Assembly: GCF_028453695.1 (NCBI RefSeq) | Contig: NC_135772.1 | Span: 9,052,001 to 9,116,000, forward strand | DNA: 64,000 bases | Origin: Augochlora pura | Taxonomy: Eukaryota > Arthropoda > Insecta > Hymenoptera > Halictidae | Direction of reading: 5' to 3' | Shown here: piece after piece, positions 53,456 to 64,000 of the stretch | How the letters are laid out: every line of letters begins with the position of its first letter | Position numbering within the stretch: position 1 is the stretch's first letter | Notes under the pieces: model-generated | Database searches by the model: none | Told to the model about the DNA's origin: nothing | What the model saw: the letters and a program-made list of their open reading frames with translations, nothing else | Position numbers and translations under genes: made by a program

Positions 53456-56400
53456 GGTAGAAGTAGTGGTAGTGGTAAGCAAATGCTTTTGATCGGCGCG
53501 ACCCTAAGCTAAGAAATGGGGAGAAAGGGCACTGGTATCAGTCCACAGTTGCTATATAATAACCAAATGGTTATACTTCTTTGTTTCTTTTTTTTTTTTA
53601 TTGTATTACTTCAATAATGTATCACTGTAAGAACACAGCATTAACTTTTCCGACGTTCAAGGTAATCACATTTTTTTTCGACTTTGATTTTCTTACTTTC
53701 TCTTGGCACTTTGTCTTTGTACAAATGCATATTACTGATACTTATAAACGCATATAAGTTCATTCGTGTAACCTGTAAATGTATCAAGGCACAAGGACGA
53801 AGAGCTGTAAAGCCTGAAAAGCCTGTAAAGAAAACAGCTGCAAGAGAAAAGATACTCCTGAAAAGAATAAATGCCAAAGGACTTGGAGCTGTTACCAGAT
53901 GCACATAAGATTTATGTGTTGACCCTGTAATCCCATTTAAAAAAAAATGGAACCGGATGCACTCGATAAAACGTTGATTTATCTCTTGTGGTCCTAAAAA
54001 ATCTGTTTTCGATGCAAAACCATACCAGGAGAACAAACTGATTTTGTAAGTGTTCTAGATGTAGGAACGCAAAAAGAACCTTTATTATGGAAGATAATCC
54101 TTCACACCTAACAATTCTCAATTTCAATAAATATTCCAAGCGGAACTAATCTTCCCTCCTACCCTTCCGATCACAACGTCTGATTTGATATTCATGTCGA
54201 AAATTCCTGAGTGTAAAGAACAAAAGTTTCGTATTCCCTTGGCTGGGTCCACGATGATCTTCAAAGAACTGTAAATAAACGCGACTGCTGCAACTGCATG
54301 CCGCCTGAATGCTGCAACACCACTAACCAATACCCTAACTGCTAACGAATAATGACGAATCGAGAAGAGATGAACTTTCCAAGGGACAACAAATTTCGCC
54401 AGTTCTTGGCCGGAAACACAATGGAATTACAACCTGATTCAACTAGCTTAAGTAACACCTAATCAACGCTGGAATCCAATGGATACACATACATACCTCT
54501 ATGGCATTTGGATAGTTGACACATCTTCGTAAGTTTTGAACTCCGCTAAATAGCTAAATACCTATGTTATAATTTAATCCTTTGGTATATTTCACAATGC
54601 TGAGAACTAGCATATAGTTAAAGTAATCCTACAGCATTGTTATTCTGCGGCGCAATTAACTTAATCTCTGATGTCGTTTAAACATGTTGTACATATTTTA
54701 CAACTATTAGTAATTTTGATCAAGAAAAATAGATTAATTTAATTATTGACATCAGTGACTAAAAACTGCATCCAAAGGTGTGCAATAAACGAAATATATG
54801 GTCACGAATTTGCCTACATACCTGTTCTTCGTTCAAATAATTGGGTAAACCACCAATGAAGATCTTGTGTGGAGAATCTAAAACCACAAAAAATCACAAT
54901 ACATTTTGTTTGATGCGGAAACAAAATTTGTGGAGAAATGTATAACATAAATAAGGAGTATGTATAAAACATACCAGGAACCGTACCTGGCACGTTCATG
55001 CTTGGATTATCTGTCATTCCTGGCATTGGTTGATAGTCGTGTGGTCTTCTTATTTTCAAACTTTGCCCCTTAAAATTGATACCATCAAACGCCATGGCTT
55101 GCGTCGTTTCGTCTATCGAACGGAACTAAAATTAAATAAAGTAAGTATTTTGTGCTTGAAAAACGTACAGGTTTTTGTTTTCAAATAAATATTTATACCT
55201 CTAAGAAAGCAAAGTTTTTGTCTAAATTGATTTGACAGGCTAATACTGGATTTCCAGCAGCCTGTGCTAGTCCAGAAAGATGCATTTGTTGATTGAAAAA
55301 CTCCATCATTTCTTCTTCAGTCACACCAAATGGAATGTTTCCTACATAAAGCCTTCTTGCTTGTCGAGTAATTGTGCTACCAACTACTGGTACAGCTGCT
55401 TGTGGTGTATCAGCCACTATATTTGCTGGTATTTGTCCTGCAGCTTGCATTGCTTTATACTGTTAATAAAGAATTAGTAATTGTTAGGATATAATAATTA
55501 GAATTAATATCATAAACATTTACCTGCAAAGGAGTGATGTGTTCAAATCCAGGTGGTGGTACATCCCAATAAAGCGATGGCTTTCTTCTTCTAGAACTAC
55601 GACTTTTTTTAGGTGAGCTACTTCTTTTCCTATCTCTTCGATCTTTTGACCGTGAACGCGAACGTTTCCTGCGATCTCTACTACGAGATCTGTGTCTCCT
55701 ATCACGATCCCTGTCCCTGTCCCTATCCTTGTCTCGGTCTTGGCGATCTCGATCTATAAAAAATAATACAAGAGCAAATATTTATTAATAACATTGTCAT
55801 GTTATATCTACAAATATACAGCTACATCAAATTGCTTGTGTTGTACTTATATTCTATGACCATGCTATTCATTTATTGCTGTTTACTTTGTAAATGTGTC
55901 ATGTTTTAATGTAACTCTATGGGTACACGAATAATTGATAGAGTTATTGTCTCTATACATTATGTTTAGCATATATCTATATATACGTTTGTGTATGCGC
56001 GCGCGCGCATGCTTGAGTGTGTGTGTGTGTGTGTGTATTCATTCCCAATACCTGAACCATAGAGCTTAAATTATTACAAAAATAATATAGTTCTTAAATG
56101 CAATAGGATTAGCAATAAAGGAAACCTTAAACAATACAAAACTCTATATATGATGAAAGTATACCCATAAGAACAATCTTCCTAGATGCTTGTTTATCAG
56201 GTTAACGATAAATTCGTAGGTTCTCGTAAAGAATGTCTGGATGTTGCTCCGTTTACGTTGAAATTAATTACGGATAACTTATGGATAAGAGCCTCGTTCT
56301 TTTCGACGAAAAAGTTGTAATGAAAATTGTCCGAAGATGTGTTTATCGCTTTCACGAATGTGTTTCTCCGGCCATTGCAATCATCGACTTATTTACCTAA

Positions 56401-56482
56401 CTGTAACGCGGGAACAGTGGCGAAGAGCATAGTGTTCTTGGAAATATTTCGCATTCTTACCTCCATTGTAATCTTCGCCCAT
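51324..56482 (-). CDS. U2af50: Splicing factor U2AF large subunit (U2AF65/U2af50)
   Basis: Eight exons in transcript order: 56482–56461, 55753–55524, 55459–55199, 55125–54975, 54877–54822, 52068–51787, 51711–51547 and 51455–51324. They sum to 1299 nt, 432 residues. An N-terminal RS-rich region (RDRQDRDKDRDRDRDR, RSRSRDRRKRSRSRS) leads to the U2AF35-binding tryptophan motif YWDVPPPGFEHITPLQ. RRM1 starts at RRLYVGNIPFG, RRM2 at HKIFIGGLPNY (with GYAFCEYVD), and the C-terminal UHM domain begins at VLCLLNMVTPEEL and ends KYHRREF. The protein binds the polypyrimidine tract and recruits U2 snRNP to the branch site in the nucleus. The first exon encodes only seven full codons (MGEDYNG). The intron between exons 5 and 6 is 2.75 kb, far longer than the others. 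Confidence 0.96.
52069..54821 (-). other. Long fifth intron of U2AF
   Basis: This intron splits RRM2. It contains a trinucleotide repeat (53421–53475), a stretch with unusual coding-like composition (53640–54340) and otherwise AT-rich sequence. No nested gene is convincing. The minus-strand 131-codon frame (53641–54036) and the 80-codon frame (52485–52727) match nothing I recognise. Confidence 0.5.
53421..53475. repeat. AGT/GGT trinucleotide repeat
   Basis: An imperfect array of AGT units with interspersed GGT and AGA triplets (plus strand), inside the long U2AF intron. It is a plain microsatellite; no frame runs through it on a supported gene. Confidence 0.9.
55988..56036. repeat. (GC)n/(TG)n alternating purine–pyrimidine tract
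   Basis: GCGCGCGCGCGC at 55997–56008 is followed within eight bases by a (TG)n run to 56036, in the first intron of U2AF. Such tracts are prone to Z-DNA formation. The rest of this 707-bp intron (55754–56460) is AT-rich with nothing else recognised. Confidence 0.85.
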
Positions 56483-57212
56483 TTTGGTATTAATTATCTA
56501 CAACCACAAATTTTCTTTCACGGAACAATATTGTATAAACAACAATGGAACGAGCAAATGTCAACGCGTCTTAAAACAAATTTTTATTCCGAAATGGCGA
56601 TAGGCTAAGTCAGCCTAACTATGTAGATGTCGGCTAGTGAATTGTAATGTACACTAATATCAGCATCCGCTACCAGATGGCGTAAAACGTACAATTGATC
56701 TCTTTTCACTAAAAATGTATATATGTTATAAATATGAGTAATGGAAAATACAAAACAATCACATAGATTGCAATGAAAAATTTCATTGACTTTCTTTGTG
56801 AATTATGCCATTTTAATACTGCGTATGAGGAATTTTTTACGGCACTCCCAACTTGTATTTAGAAGTGAATTCGTTTCAACGACTTGATAAAAGTTTATAT
56901 TTACGCTCTGATAAGAAATTTTTGAAAAATATTATTAAAATAGCAAAACTTCCGATTTAGACTTTGTTATAAATGTACATATAGCTTAAGTTTATACATA
57001 TATATGTACATAATATGCTCTAAACCAGAGCTCAGAATTAACTGCGGACAACAAAGATAGAGAATATGTTTGGTGTCTGTTCTGAAAGATGCAGAAAAGA
57101 TCTGACAAATGGGATTGGTTGATGCCACTCTAGGAAACTAGGAGAATCCCTAGTTTCACTTTTCTTACTCTTAAGTTGATGCACACATCTCCACCATTTT
57201 AATGGATCCTGT

Positions 57213-57316
57213 CTCAGCAATGAATCGTGAGCCAATCGGTGCAACAAAAATTTCTGTACCGAACCTTACTAACGGATCAAGCTGCGGCCTGGAGGTGTAC
57301 AAGAGTAGGACCTATT
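57213..57316 (+). repeat. Dispersed repeat, copy B
   Basis: Contains GCCAATCG and, 40 bases on, CTAACGGATCAAGCTGCGGC, the latter identical over 20 bp to copy A at 35019–35140. It lies 435–540 bp upstream of the ANKRD40 start. Confidence 0.6.
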
Positions 57317-57508
57317 ACTGTAAGTAATATCTACGCTTATTCTTATAAAATAGAGGGGAATATTACATACAATATTTTTGGATGGAGGACGCTCTGTAAT
57401 TTTTGATATCTGTTGAAAAATACAATAATGGGATCTACTTCTGCGCGTTTTTCTTACTCCCTAAACTGGCGTTCACATAATCATCATTTTACTGTGCATC
57501 CATTCCGC

Positions 57509-57605
57509 AGTGAATCAACAGCCAATCGCAGTAAAGAAAATATCTATGTCACCCATCGCCAACAGATCAAACTGCAGCCTGAAAATAGATACATACAGTA
57601 CATAT
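57509..57605 (+). repeat. Dispersed repeat, copy C
   Basis: A more diverged copy: GTGAATCAACAGCCAATCGC, then AAAGAAAATATCTATGTC and CAGATCAAACTGCAGCCTG, aligned in the same order and spacing as copies A and B. It lies about 150–240 bp upstream of the ANKRD40 start. Confidence 0.5.
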
Positions 57606-57750
57606 TATATATAGAGCGGACAACTCATACACATTTTGTTCAATGGTATACGTGTCAATACAAATTGAACAAAATTTCACAGATTGACAATCGAATTTAC
57701 TCTTAAGATGTTACTTGTGATCGTTAAAAAATGTATCAAATAAGCTTGTG

Positions 57751-58794
57751 ATGGACAAAAATGTAAAGCTTGGAGATTTATTATCTACTTATGATAACAT
57801 GGACAGTAAGAAAATATTAGGAGAACGTTTAAGAGAGGCAGTTAATGTTGGTGATATAGGTGTTGTTAAAGAATTGCTTAATCTAGGAGCTGATGTTAAT
57901 GCACGACATTTTCGTAATGGATGGTATTTGTCTATTTACTTTTAACGCTATATCCATATTATTGTAACTGTTGTAAATTATGAAACATATTTACTAAGTT
58001 GAACACAATATTTCTACCTTTACTGAATGAAGGCAACTTTAGATATTGAACACCCAAATAATCCTACTACTTCTAATTTTCTTTCAAGGACTGCTTTACA
58101 TTGGGCATGTAAAAATGGTTATGCAGATATAGTTGCTCTGCTTTTGAAGAACGGAGCAGATAAAAATATTAAATCTGACTTTGGAGAAACTCCAAGATTT
58201 GTGTGCAGCAGCCCACAAATTTTGAAACTTTTGGATACACCTGTTGACGCTCAATTGACAATAAATGATGCAACAATGCATAATGCTATATTAAAGTATT
58301 CGAGAAATGATCTTGTACAACGAAACATAGACTCAGGAATACATAAAGTAGGGAGCAATGGTGTATACACAGATGGTGAGACACAATTTGTCGCTGTTCT
58401 TTTTTAGATACTTTATTAATATTATAATAATACATTCTACATTTTAGAATTAGTGTTAAAAATTCGTGTCGCTGATGCTCTTGATCCAGACTTTATAGAA
58501 ATTGAATTACCTCAGAATGACCTAACATATTGGACATTAGTTGAAGTATGTTGTCAAGAATTAGATATTGATTGTAATCAGATTGTGAAGTTAAGAAAAC
58601 TGCCCAATACGAAATTAAGAAGAGATAAAGATATTCAACGGCTTCAAAATTTTCAAGAAATTGAAGTCGTTACTAACAGTGTGAATACGCACAAGTATAT
58701 GCAAAATACAAATAGTGCTCCAAATAACATTCCTTCAGTGCCAGCAAATGGATACCAAAGTATTTCTAAGAAAGACCAAACTATTTTATATTAA
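57751..58794 (+). CDS. ANKRD40: Ankyrin repeat domain-containing protein 40 (ANKRD40)
   Basis: Three exons, 57751–57923, 58089–58375 and 58448–58794, sum to 807 nt and 268 residues. Two ankyrin repeats are seen at about residues 27–57 (LREAVNVGDIGVVKELLNLG) and 59–92 (TALHWACKNGYADIVALLLK). The C-terminal part, from LVLKIRVADALDPDFIEIEL through VCCQELDI and VKLRKLPNTKLRRDKDIQRL to the QEIEVV segment, is the conserved ANKRD40 tail. The vertebrate protein is about 100 residues longer, mainly in a proline-rich linker that is reduced here. The molecular role of the family is poorly known; ankyrin repeats bind other proteins. The start is the ATG at 57751, and a GTG three bases before it is not needed. 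It converges with the L1-domain gene, with only about 230 bp between stops. Confidence 0.92.
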
Positions 58795-59020
58795 TTGTAT
58801 AATTTCTGCACTTTCTTAAATATTTTAAGTCTACAAACATAACATTTAATAGGAACACAATATGTATAAATAAGAATGGAACCCCTAGAATGCATTAATT
58901 AAATATTTCAAGTATATATATAGTAGGATAGGAGCATAAAAATAATTTTTTAACTTTATTTACTAGGTTTAATAAAATAATACAAAAATTATTACTGTTT
59001 CTGATTGACATTACTTGTTT

Positions 59021-60522
59021 TTAATCTTCGTCTTCATTTTTTAAGATGACCTCTCCCTCTGGAGTAACAGTTACATTAACATTATCAACAGTACTTAATT
59101 TACCAGTCACATCATGGTATGCTTTTGGCCTCTTAGGTTGTACCACTGGTACTTTAACAGAATTTTTGTTTCCTGTAAAGTAAAGTTAAAATAAAATCCA
59201 ATGAAAACTTTATTGAAAATTTGGATGCAGAGAAGCCATGAAACTTACTCAGTGTAGTATAAATAGGAAGGGCAAGACTTTTAGCCGCTTTGAGACGAAT
59301 AGAGCGTATATTACTCCAACCTCCTGGATAATATTTAGACAAATGAGTACATAATGCAAGCACATTTTCTAAAATTTCCTTTTCTTTCATAGAAGTATGC
59401 CCAATCGGAACAATATGAGTATCACCATATGAGTGTAACTGTATAGTCGTCTTTTTCAAAGCATGTTCTATTTCATGCTTCAAATCTTTACTATGAAGCC
59501 TAACATATGTTGGCAATTTTCGTTTTTTGCAGAACGCTTTGCCCAATAAGTGGGACAGATGTCCAATAATTCTTCCATCTACTAGAAAATGATCATAGCT
59601 GCCTATAAGTTTCCTCTTTAATTCATATTGATCATATTCAGTTTTCACTTGATTGAATGATATTACTCTTATGTTTGTGCAACCATGTTTACGTAATAAT
59701 TCTTCATAATGGTCCACTGTTATATTATTGTCTTGTCTTTTGCCTTTTTTTAAATCACCTACAAAGAGTACTACCTCATCATCTGATCTAACTATCGAAT
59801 GTGGTAATAATCTGAAAAATAAATTATGGGCTGAGAACTATCTGTTATCACAATTAAAATATACATAATAACACACACTTGTATCATTCTTGATAAAATG
59901 TTATCACAATTTCTCATAAGGATCCATTGGTAATTAAAAAGATATAATCATTTGTGAATTGCTTACAGTATAAAAAGTTACTTGTAAAGTAATTATAATC
60001 GTAGCTTTATACTTACATTCTCAGATGCCTTCTTGGTGTTTTTGGTACTCTTATACATGTTACTTGCAAAAACAGCGGTTCACATTCTCCATCAAATAAG
60101 GCATTTTTCTTTTTCAGCTGCTCTTCAGTCAAATGAAAAATAGCACTGATACATTGAAGTATGTGTTCTTGTGATAAGTCAGTCAAGTTTAAAGTATCTG
60201 TACATTGTTCACTACTGTCTATTTTTCTTCGCATGTTTAAATTCGCATACTGCGCGATAATATCTTCTAGCGGAAGTTTATTTCTACTATTCTGTTTTCG
60301 TTTTAAACCAACCTTCGCCAGTTTTTTAACGTTTTCTTCACTCATTGACTCCAAATTTCCATTGTTGTCTAGGTTGTTCTCAGTTTTCGCAATATCAGTC
60401 TTTCCCAGTTTTCTCCCGCGACGTTTCCTTCCCGTAACCCTCACATTTTTTTGCTTCATTTTTATTGTACTCAATTTTTTGATTCTCGAACTTAGTTTAT
60501 CTTTTTTACTTTCCATATTCAT
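59021..60522 (-). CDS. Ribosomal L1 domain-containing protein (RSL1D1-like, nucleolar)
   Basis: Three exons in transcript order, 60522–60017, 59811–59249 and 59172–59021, total 1221 nt and 406 residues. The first 75 residues are very rich in Lys/Arg (KKDKLSSRIKKLSTIKMKQK, GRKRRGRKLGK) and look like a nuclear or nucleolar signal. From about residue 110 to 365 runs a ribosomal L1-type fold: VTCIRVPKTPRRHLRM, VVLFVGDLKKG, the YDHFLVDGRIIGHLSHLLGK block, HIVPIGHTSMKEKEILENV, and GGWSNIRSIRLKAAKSLALP. The tail is acidic (ILKNEDED). By family it acts in nucleolar ribosome biogenesis. It is the insect counterpart of the RSL1D1/Utp30 group, although the exact orthology is inferred. Its promoter lies in the divergent region shared with the fucosyltransferase. 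Confidence 0.9.
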
Positions 60523-61690
60523 ACGATGCCCTTTACAGTTTCCTATGCACGTGTTCGCTTCACCGTGTACCTTTTCCGAAAGCGGAAACGGAAAGAGTGA
60601 TCGTTACTTACATACGTATGGTTGCCTGGGACAGAGTGCAACACTAGCGCTAACCACACAGCGGACAAAAAGGGTTCCTTTATTATTCACTACGTATAAC
60701 AATAATAAATAAAAAAGAGTCTTTAATGACGGTGCATCAATTTAAATCATGTATTTTTGTGATAACAACTTTTCAGTAAAATTATTAAACGATATTAATC
60801 ATATTAAATGATATTAAACTGGTAACCATTTTTCATCATTCAATTATCGATTCTAACCATTCGATTGTAATTCTTGAATGCAAGAATATATACCTATATA
60901 TTTCGAATTACAATTAAATTAAAGTATGTATTTAATTAAATGAAATTATTATAAGTTAAAACATATGTTAACTATTACTATTGAATGAATAATTTTAGTA
61001 GTTTTATACATGATGAAAATGAGGTACATAATAACTATTATTCAAATATTACAACTACAAAACAATTGAATATAATAAAATGAAAATTAAATAAAATAAA
61101 AAAAAACAACAAACCATGATAATTTGAAATGTGTATATCAACTATAGATTACTATAATTTTTAAAAGTCTTAACGCGCAGGAGTTATAGAACGTAAGTTA
61201 ATGTTAAATAAAACGGCACATTTCACACGGAAGATTCATTGCGGGCAACTTCGATAGCAATTTTATTTGATAAAAAAGTCAATATGTATTTGCGATATTG
61301 AATGCTTAAGGGTAATGTAATATTTTCATAGTGCTGCGATAACATTCGCAGCTTACTACACCTAGGACCGTCACACTTGGTTAACCAAGACAATCGGGAT
61401 CAACGATCAGTTGCAACGCACGTCAAAGGTAGCCTTGTCGACAGTTGGTCGGAATTATTTCTTTCTTTGTTCATTTCCAAAATTTCTACGTTCTTTCACT
61501 ATTTTCTTTCATTGTTGTCGTTTTATAAACAATAACCTAAATTATTCTATTTTGTTACCATCGTGTAACTCTTTGTTCTTGCATTAGCATAGTTATCGCG
61601 AAGCAATTTGTAAGAACAAGAACCAGAGTTCCGCGGATATGCTTCGCATAGTACTTGCTGCGAGCCTTCCTCGAGATACTAGAAAGCACA
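60523..61690. other. Divergent promoter region, L1-domain gene / fucosyltransferase
   Basis: 1.17 kb between two divergent starts. Both edges are GC-richer (60530–60680 and 61330–61440), and the middle is very AT-rich. No other gene is seen; the open plus frame at 60161–60712 is a shadow of the L1-domain gene. Confidence 0.5.
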
Positions 61691-63387
61691 ATGGTCAGAA
61701 CACCGCGATACATTCGAGTGTTGTTATATTTGTGTATCGGTTGGTCGATATTTTGCGCGACCTTTTTCACATTCCCGAATTATTTTCGCGAAAGAATTTC
61801 AAAACAATTCGTCACGAAGCAATCAGAAGAAAACCGGAAAAAGATACTGGACATTACGAAAATATTACCAAGAGAACGAAACTTCAGCGACGAACAGGTA
61901 TGTTCGTGTTTCTGTGATCACATTTATTGTTTTGAAAATTTATTTTCATCGAATTTTCGAAGTTCCTCGTTTAAACATTTTTTTTCATCGACCCTTAACC
62001 AATCTTCGCTATGATTTGACGGAAGGAATTGCCATCATCAAAGAGCTAAAGAACTATCGAAACTGTGACCAACTGCTTATCGTTTTTTTTATGAAGAATA
62101 AATCACTAGTTCAGCTTTTCTGCTTGCGAAATAATTAATTCGTGTTTTCTGTCGTATCAGATTGGTAATATGACTTCGCTTGGAAGGTGGCTTTTGTCTT
62201 CTGAGGGAAGTTTACCACCGCCGAGGATTAATACCAAAAAGAAACCATTTTTTATTTTAATTTGGATGCATGGGAGATTCTTGGAACGCAGGCATATCAA
62301 ACGCTTTACAAACAAAAAGTTAATAAAATAGCGCTGTTATGCTAATAGAGATAATAAATAAATATAGTACAATAGATTTAGTAATACCGATATACATTCA
62401 GCTCTGCTTCAAATAAATGTGATAAACGATAATTACGAAAAGATTATTTTCAGATATTCACCATGGGAAAATTGCTCAGTAACTGAGTGCGTGTTGTCAT
62501 ACCGGTCGAAAGATATAGCTATCGCGGATGCAGTAATATTTCATTTACACTTGACAAAAGCCGTGTCAGATTTGCCATCTAGACAACGGCGTGAACAAAG
62601 ATGGATTTTCTTAACCGACGAATCACCGTTGCACACTTTCCTCTATGGAAACCAGCAAATATCTGATTATAATGGTTTGTTCAATTGGTCAATGACTTAT
62701 CGAATGGACAGCGATATTCCAGTACCATATGGGCGAGTAATACCCAGATCACACATAAATTTTGAAAAAGAAAATTTTACAAAAGACCTTCTAAAAAACA
62801 CTAAAAAAAAACTAGTTGCTGTGATGGGCAGCAACTGTGGTGGAACCAATAACAGATGGAGCTATGTGAGCGAGCTTAAAACAATTCTTCACGACGATCT
62901 AGATATATATGGAAAATGCTTAAAAGGCAATGTGACTGCATGCCCGGGCCATTTTGACAGTGACTGTCACGCTCTGAATGTTTACAAATTTTATTTAGCT
63001 TTCGAGAATTCTAACTGTGAAGAGTATGTAACGGAGAAGGTATTCTGGAATGCTTATAAAAAATTAGCAATCCCGATAATAATGGGAACATCGAAAAAAG
63101 ATTGCCAACGCTTATTACCACCTCATTCGTTTCTCCATGTCTCAGATTTCGCTAATCCAGCGACTTTAGTTAATTATATTCGGTATCTTGATCGTCACGA
63201 CGACCAGTACCTCGAATACCATCTATGGCGTAAATATTACAAAGTAATCAACGAGCACGGTTATTTTGGAAGTGTATCGCGACATTACTGTCGTGTTTGC
63301 GAGGCTCTACATTATAATTCTCCTACTATTAAGGTTTACGATAATATGCAATCCTTCTGGAACAAGAAACGGAACTGTGTACCTTGA
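61691..63387 (+). CDS. Alpha-(1,3)-fucosyltransferase (GT10)
   Basis: Three exons, 61691–61897, 62161–62318 and 62454–63387, sum to 1299 nt and 432 residues. A type II signal anchor (LLYLCIGWSIFCATFFTF, residues about 11–28) follows a short basic N-terminus. A stem and the luminal catalytic domain come next: PFFILIWMHGRFLERRH, then YSPWENCSVTECVLSYRSKD. The GT10 signature is at AVMGSNCGGTNNRWSYVSEL and FYLAFENSNCEEYVTEKVFW, and the C-terminus carries the CRVC pair. The enzyme transfers fucose from GDP-fucose to N-acetylglucosamine on glycans in the Golgi. The sequence resembles the insect FucTC/FucTD branch more than the core FucTA; exact acceptor specificity cannot be read. The start is the first in-frame ATG (61691). 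The second intron uses a weak donor (AA|GTTAAT). Confidence 0.92.
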
Positions 63388-64000
63388 TACTTTTAATATT
63401 ATTAGTTATATTATAATATCATAAATAACGAATTTCATACTATTTAATAATTATTTATTTTTATAATAATATCTTAAAATTTCGTTCATCTGACCATTAT
63501 CTTCTGTCACGAATATTTCGATAAATATCATTTATCAAATATTTTATCTTAGCCCGTGATTAGTAATTTGCAATGAATAGAACATTTTTTGATATCTCAG
63601 GAATTTTGTTCTAATAAATGATTATTGCTGGTAAAAATATAGAAACCAGTGTGCAAATTTTTAATATTACTATAAGCTAATCGCAACGTTGCACAACAGC
63701 GGTTAAGAAATTTTTAATTATTTAATACATTGCATAATGTATTGATAAGACTATTATTTATTTGAGACTATAAAGTTAAGCTTTGCATCTTGTGTGATGC
63801 AACACGTTAACGTTAGGTGCTATATGTAAAAAATTCGCACATTATACATTGTGTAATATAAAATAATTTTTGTATAATTATGTTAGAAACATATTAAGAC
63901 TAGTATAATACTGTTATAATATTGTTAACATTTTAATAATGACATTGTTAGGTTAGAATGTTCCGTTATGTGCACAAAGCACGACTTAGTACAATAAAAC
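63388..64000. other. 3' flank of the fucosyltransferase gene
   Basis: AT-rich sequence, probably 3'UTR and beyond, with AATAAA-like motifs near 63479–63482 and 63993–63998. No further gene is seen before the window ends. Confidence 0.5.

Larger units (their letters stand above)
56483..57750. other. Divergent promoter region, U2AF / ANKRD40
   Basis: About 1.27 kb between divergent starts, so it should contain both promoters. It holds two copies of the dispersed repeat (57213–57316 and 57509–57605), both with CCAAT-like GCCAATCG cores. The first 200 bp, next to U2AF, are GC-richer. No extra gene is seen. Confidence 0.5.

Noticed and set aside
53641..54036. 131-codon minus-strand frame in the U2AF intron as a nested gene
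   Set aside because: It has no recognisable domain or splice partners, and the plus strand is about as open over part of it.
60161..60712. 183-codon plus-strand frame
   Set aside because: It is the reverse-strand shadow of the lysine-rich first exon of the L1-domain protein.
1..64000. CRISPR arrays, bacterial operons or phage
   Set aside because: The window is intron-containing insect nuclear DNA; no short regularly spaced repeats or prokaryotic gene organisation were seen.

Overview
This window is nuclear DNA from an insect, most likely a bee or other hymenopteran. The DNA is AT-rich, the genes are split by short GT–AG introns, there are two eukaryotic tRNA-Ser genes, and a mariner transposon remnant is present. 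All the proteins match standard insect or animal families. The order is inferred from general resemblance only; no species can be named.

The left part (1–23.4 kb) is gene-poor. It holds two tRNA-Ser genes on the minus strand (AGA at 100–181, GCT at 4227–4308) and several mobile-element remnants. These are a TTAA-type MITE (9973–10203), a 144-bp tandem repeat (12034–12465), a mariner 3' end (13533–13826), and a 1.65-kb element with 39-bp inverted ends that encloses a broken transposon-type reading frame (18848–20497). A possible chemoreceptor fragment lies near 15.4 kb, and a GC-rich island near 11 kb may be a promoter.

The right part (23.5–64 kb) is gene-dense. I assembled eight multi-exon genes from conserved protein sequence and splice sites, plus one small three-exon gene; in all nine the exon lengths sum to a whole number of codons. 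In order: an SLC26 sulfate/anion transporter (+), galactokinase (−), a RUN–PDZ–PTB scaffold protein (+), the E2/E3 ubiquitin enzyme UBE2O (+), a 95-residue single-pass membrane protein (+), the large U2AF splicing subunit (−), ANKRD40 (+), a nucleolar ribosomal-L1-domain protein (−) and an alpha-1,3-fucosyltransferase (+). They are mostly housekeeping functions: anion transport, Leloir sugar metabolism, ubiquitination, pre-mRNA splicing, ribosome biogenesis and glycosylation. They look like independent neighbours, not a pathway cluster.

I found no clearly new multi-gene system. The items most worth following up are the small membrane protein with a dense GATA-motif cluster upstream, the inverted-repeat element at 18.8–20.5 kb, and a three-copy dispersed repeat found upstream of two of the genes.
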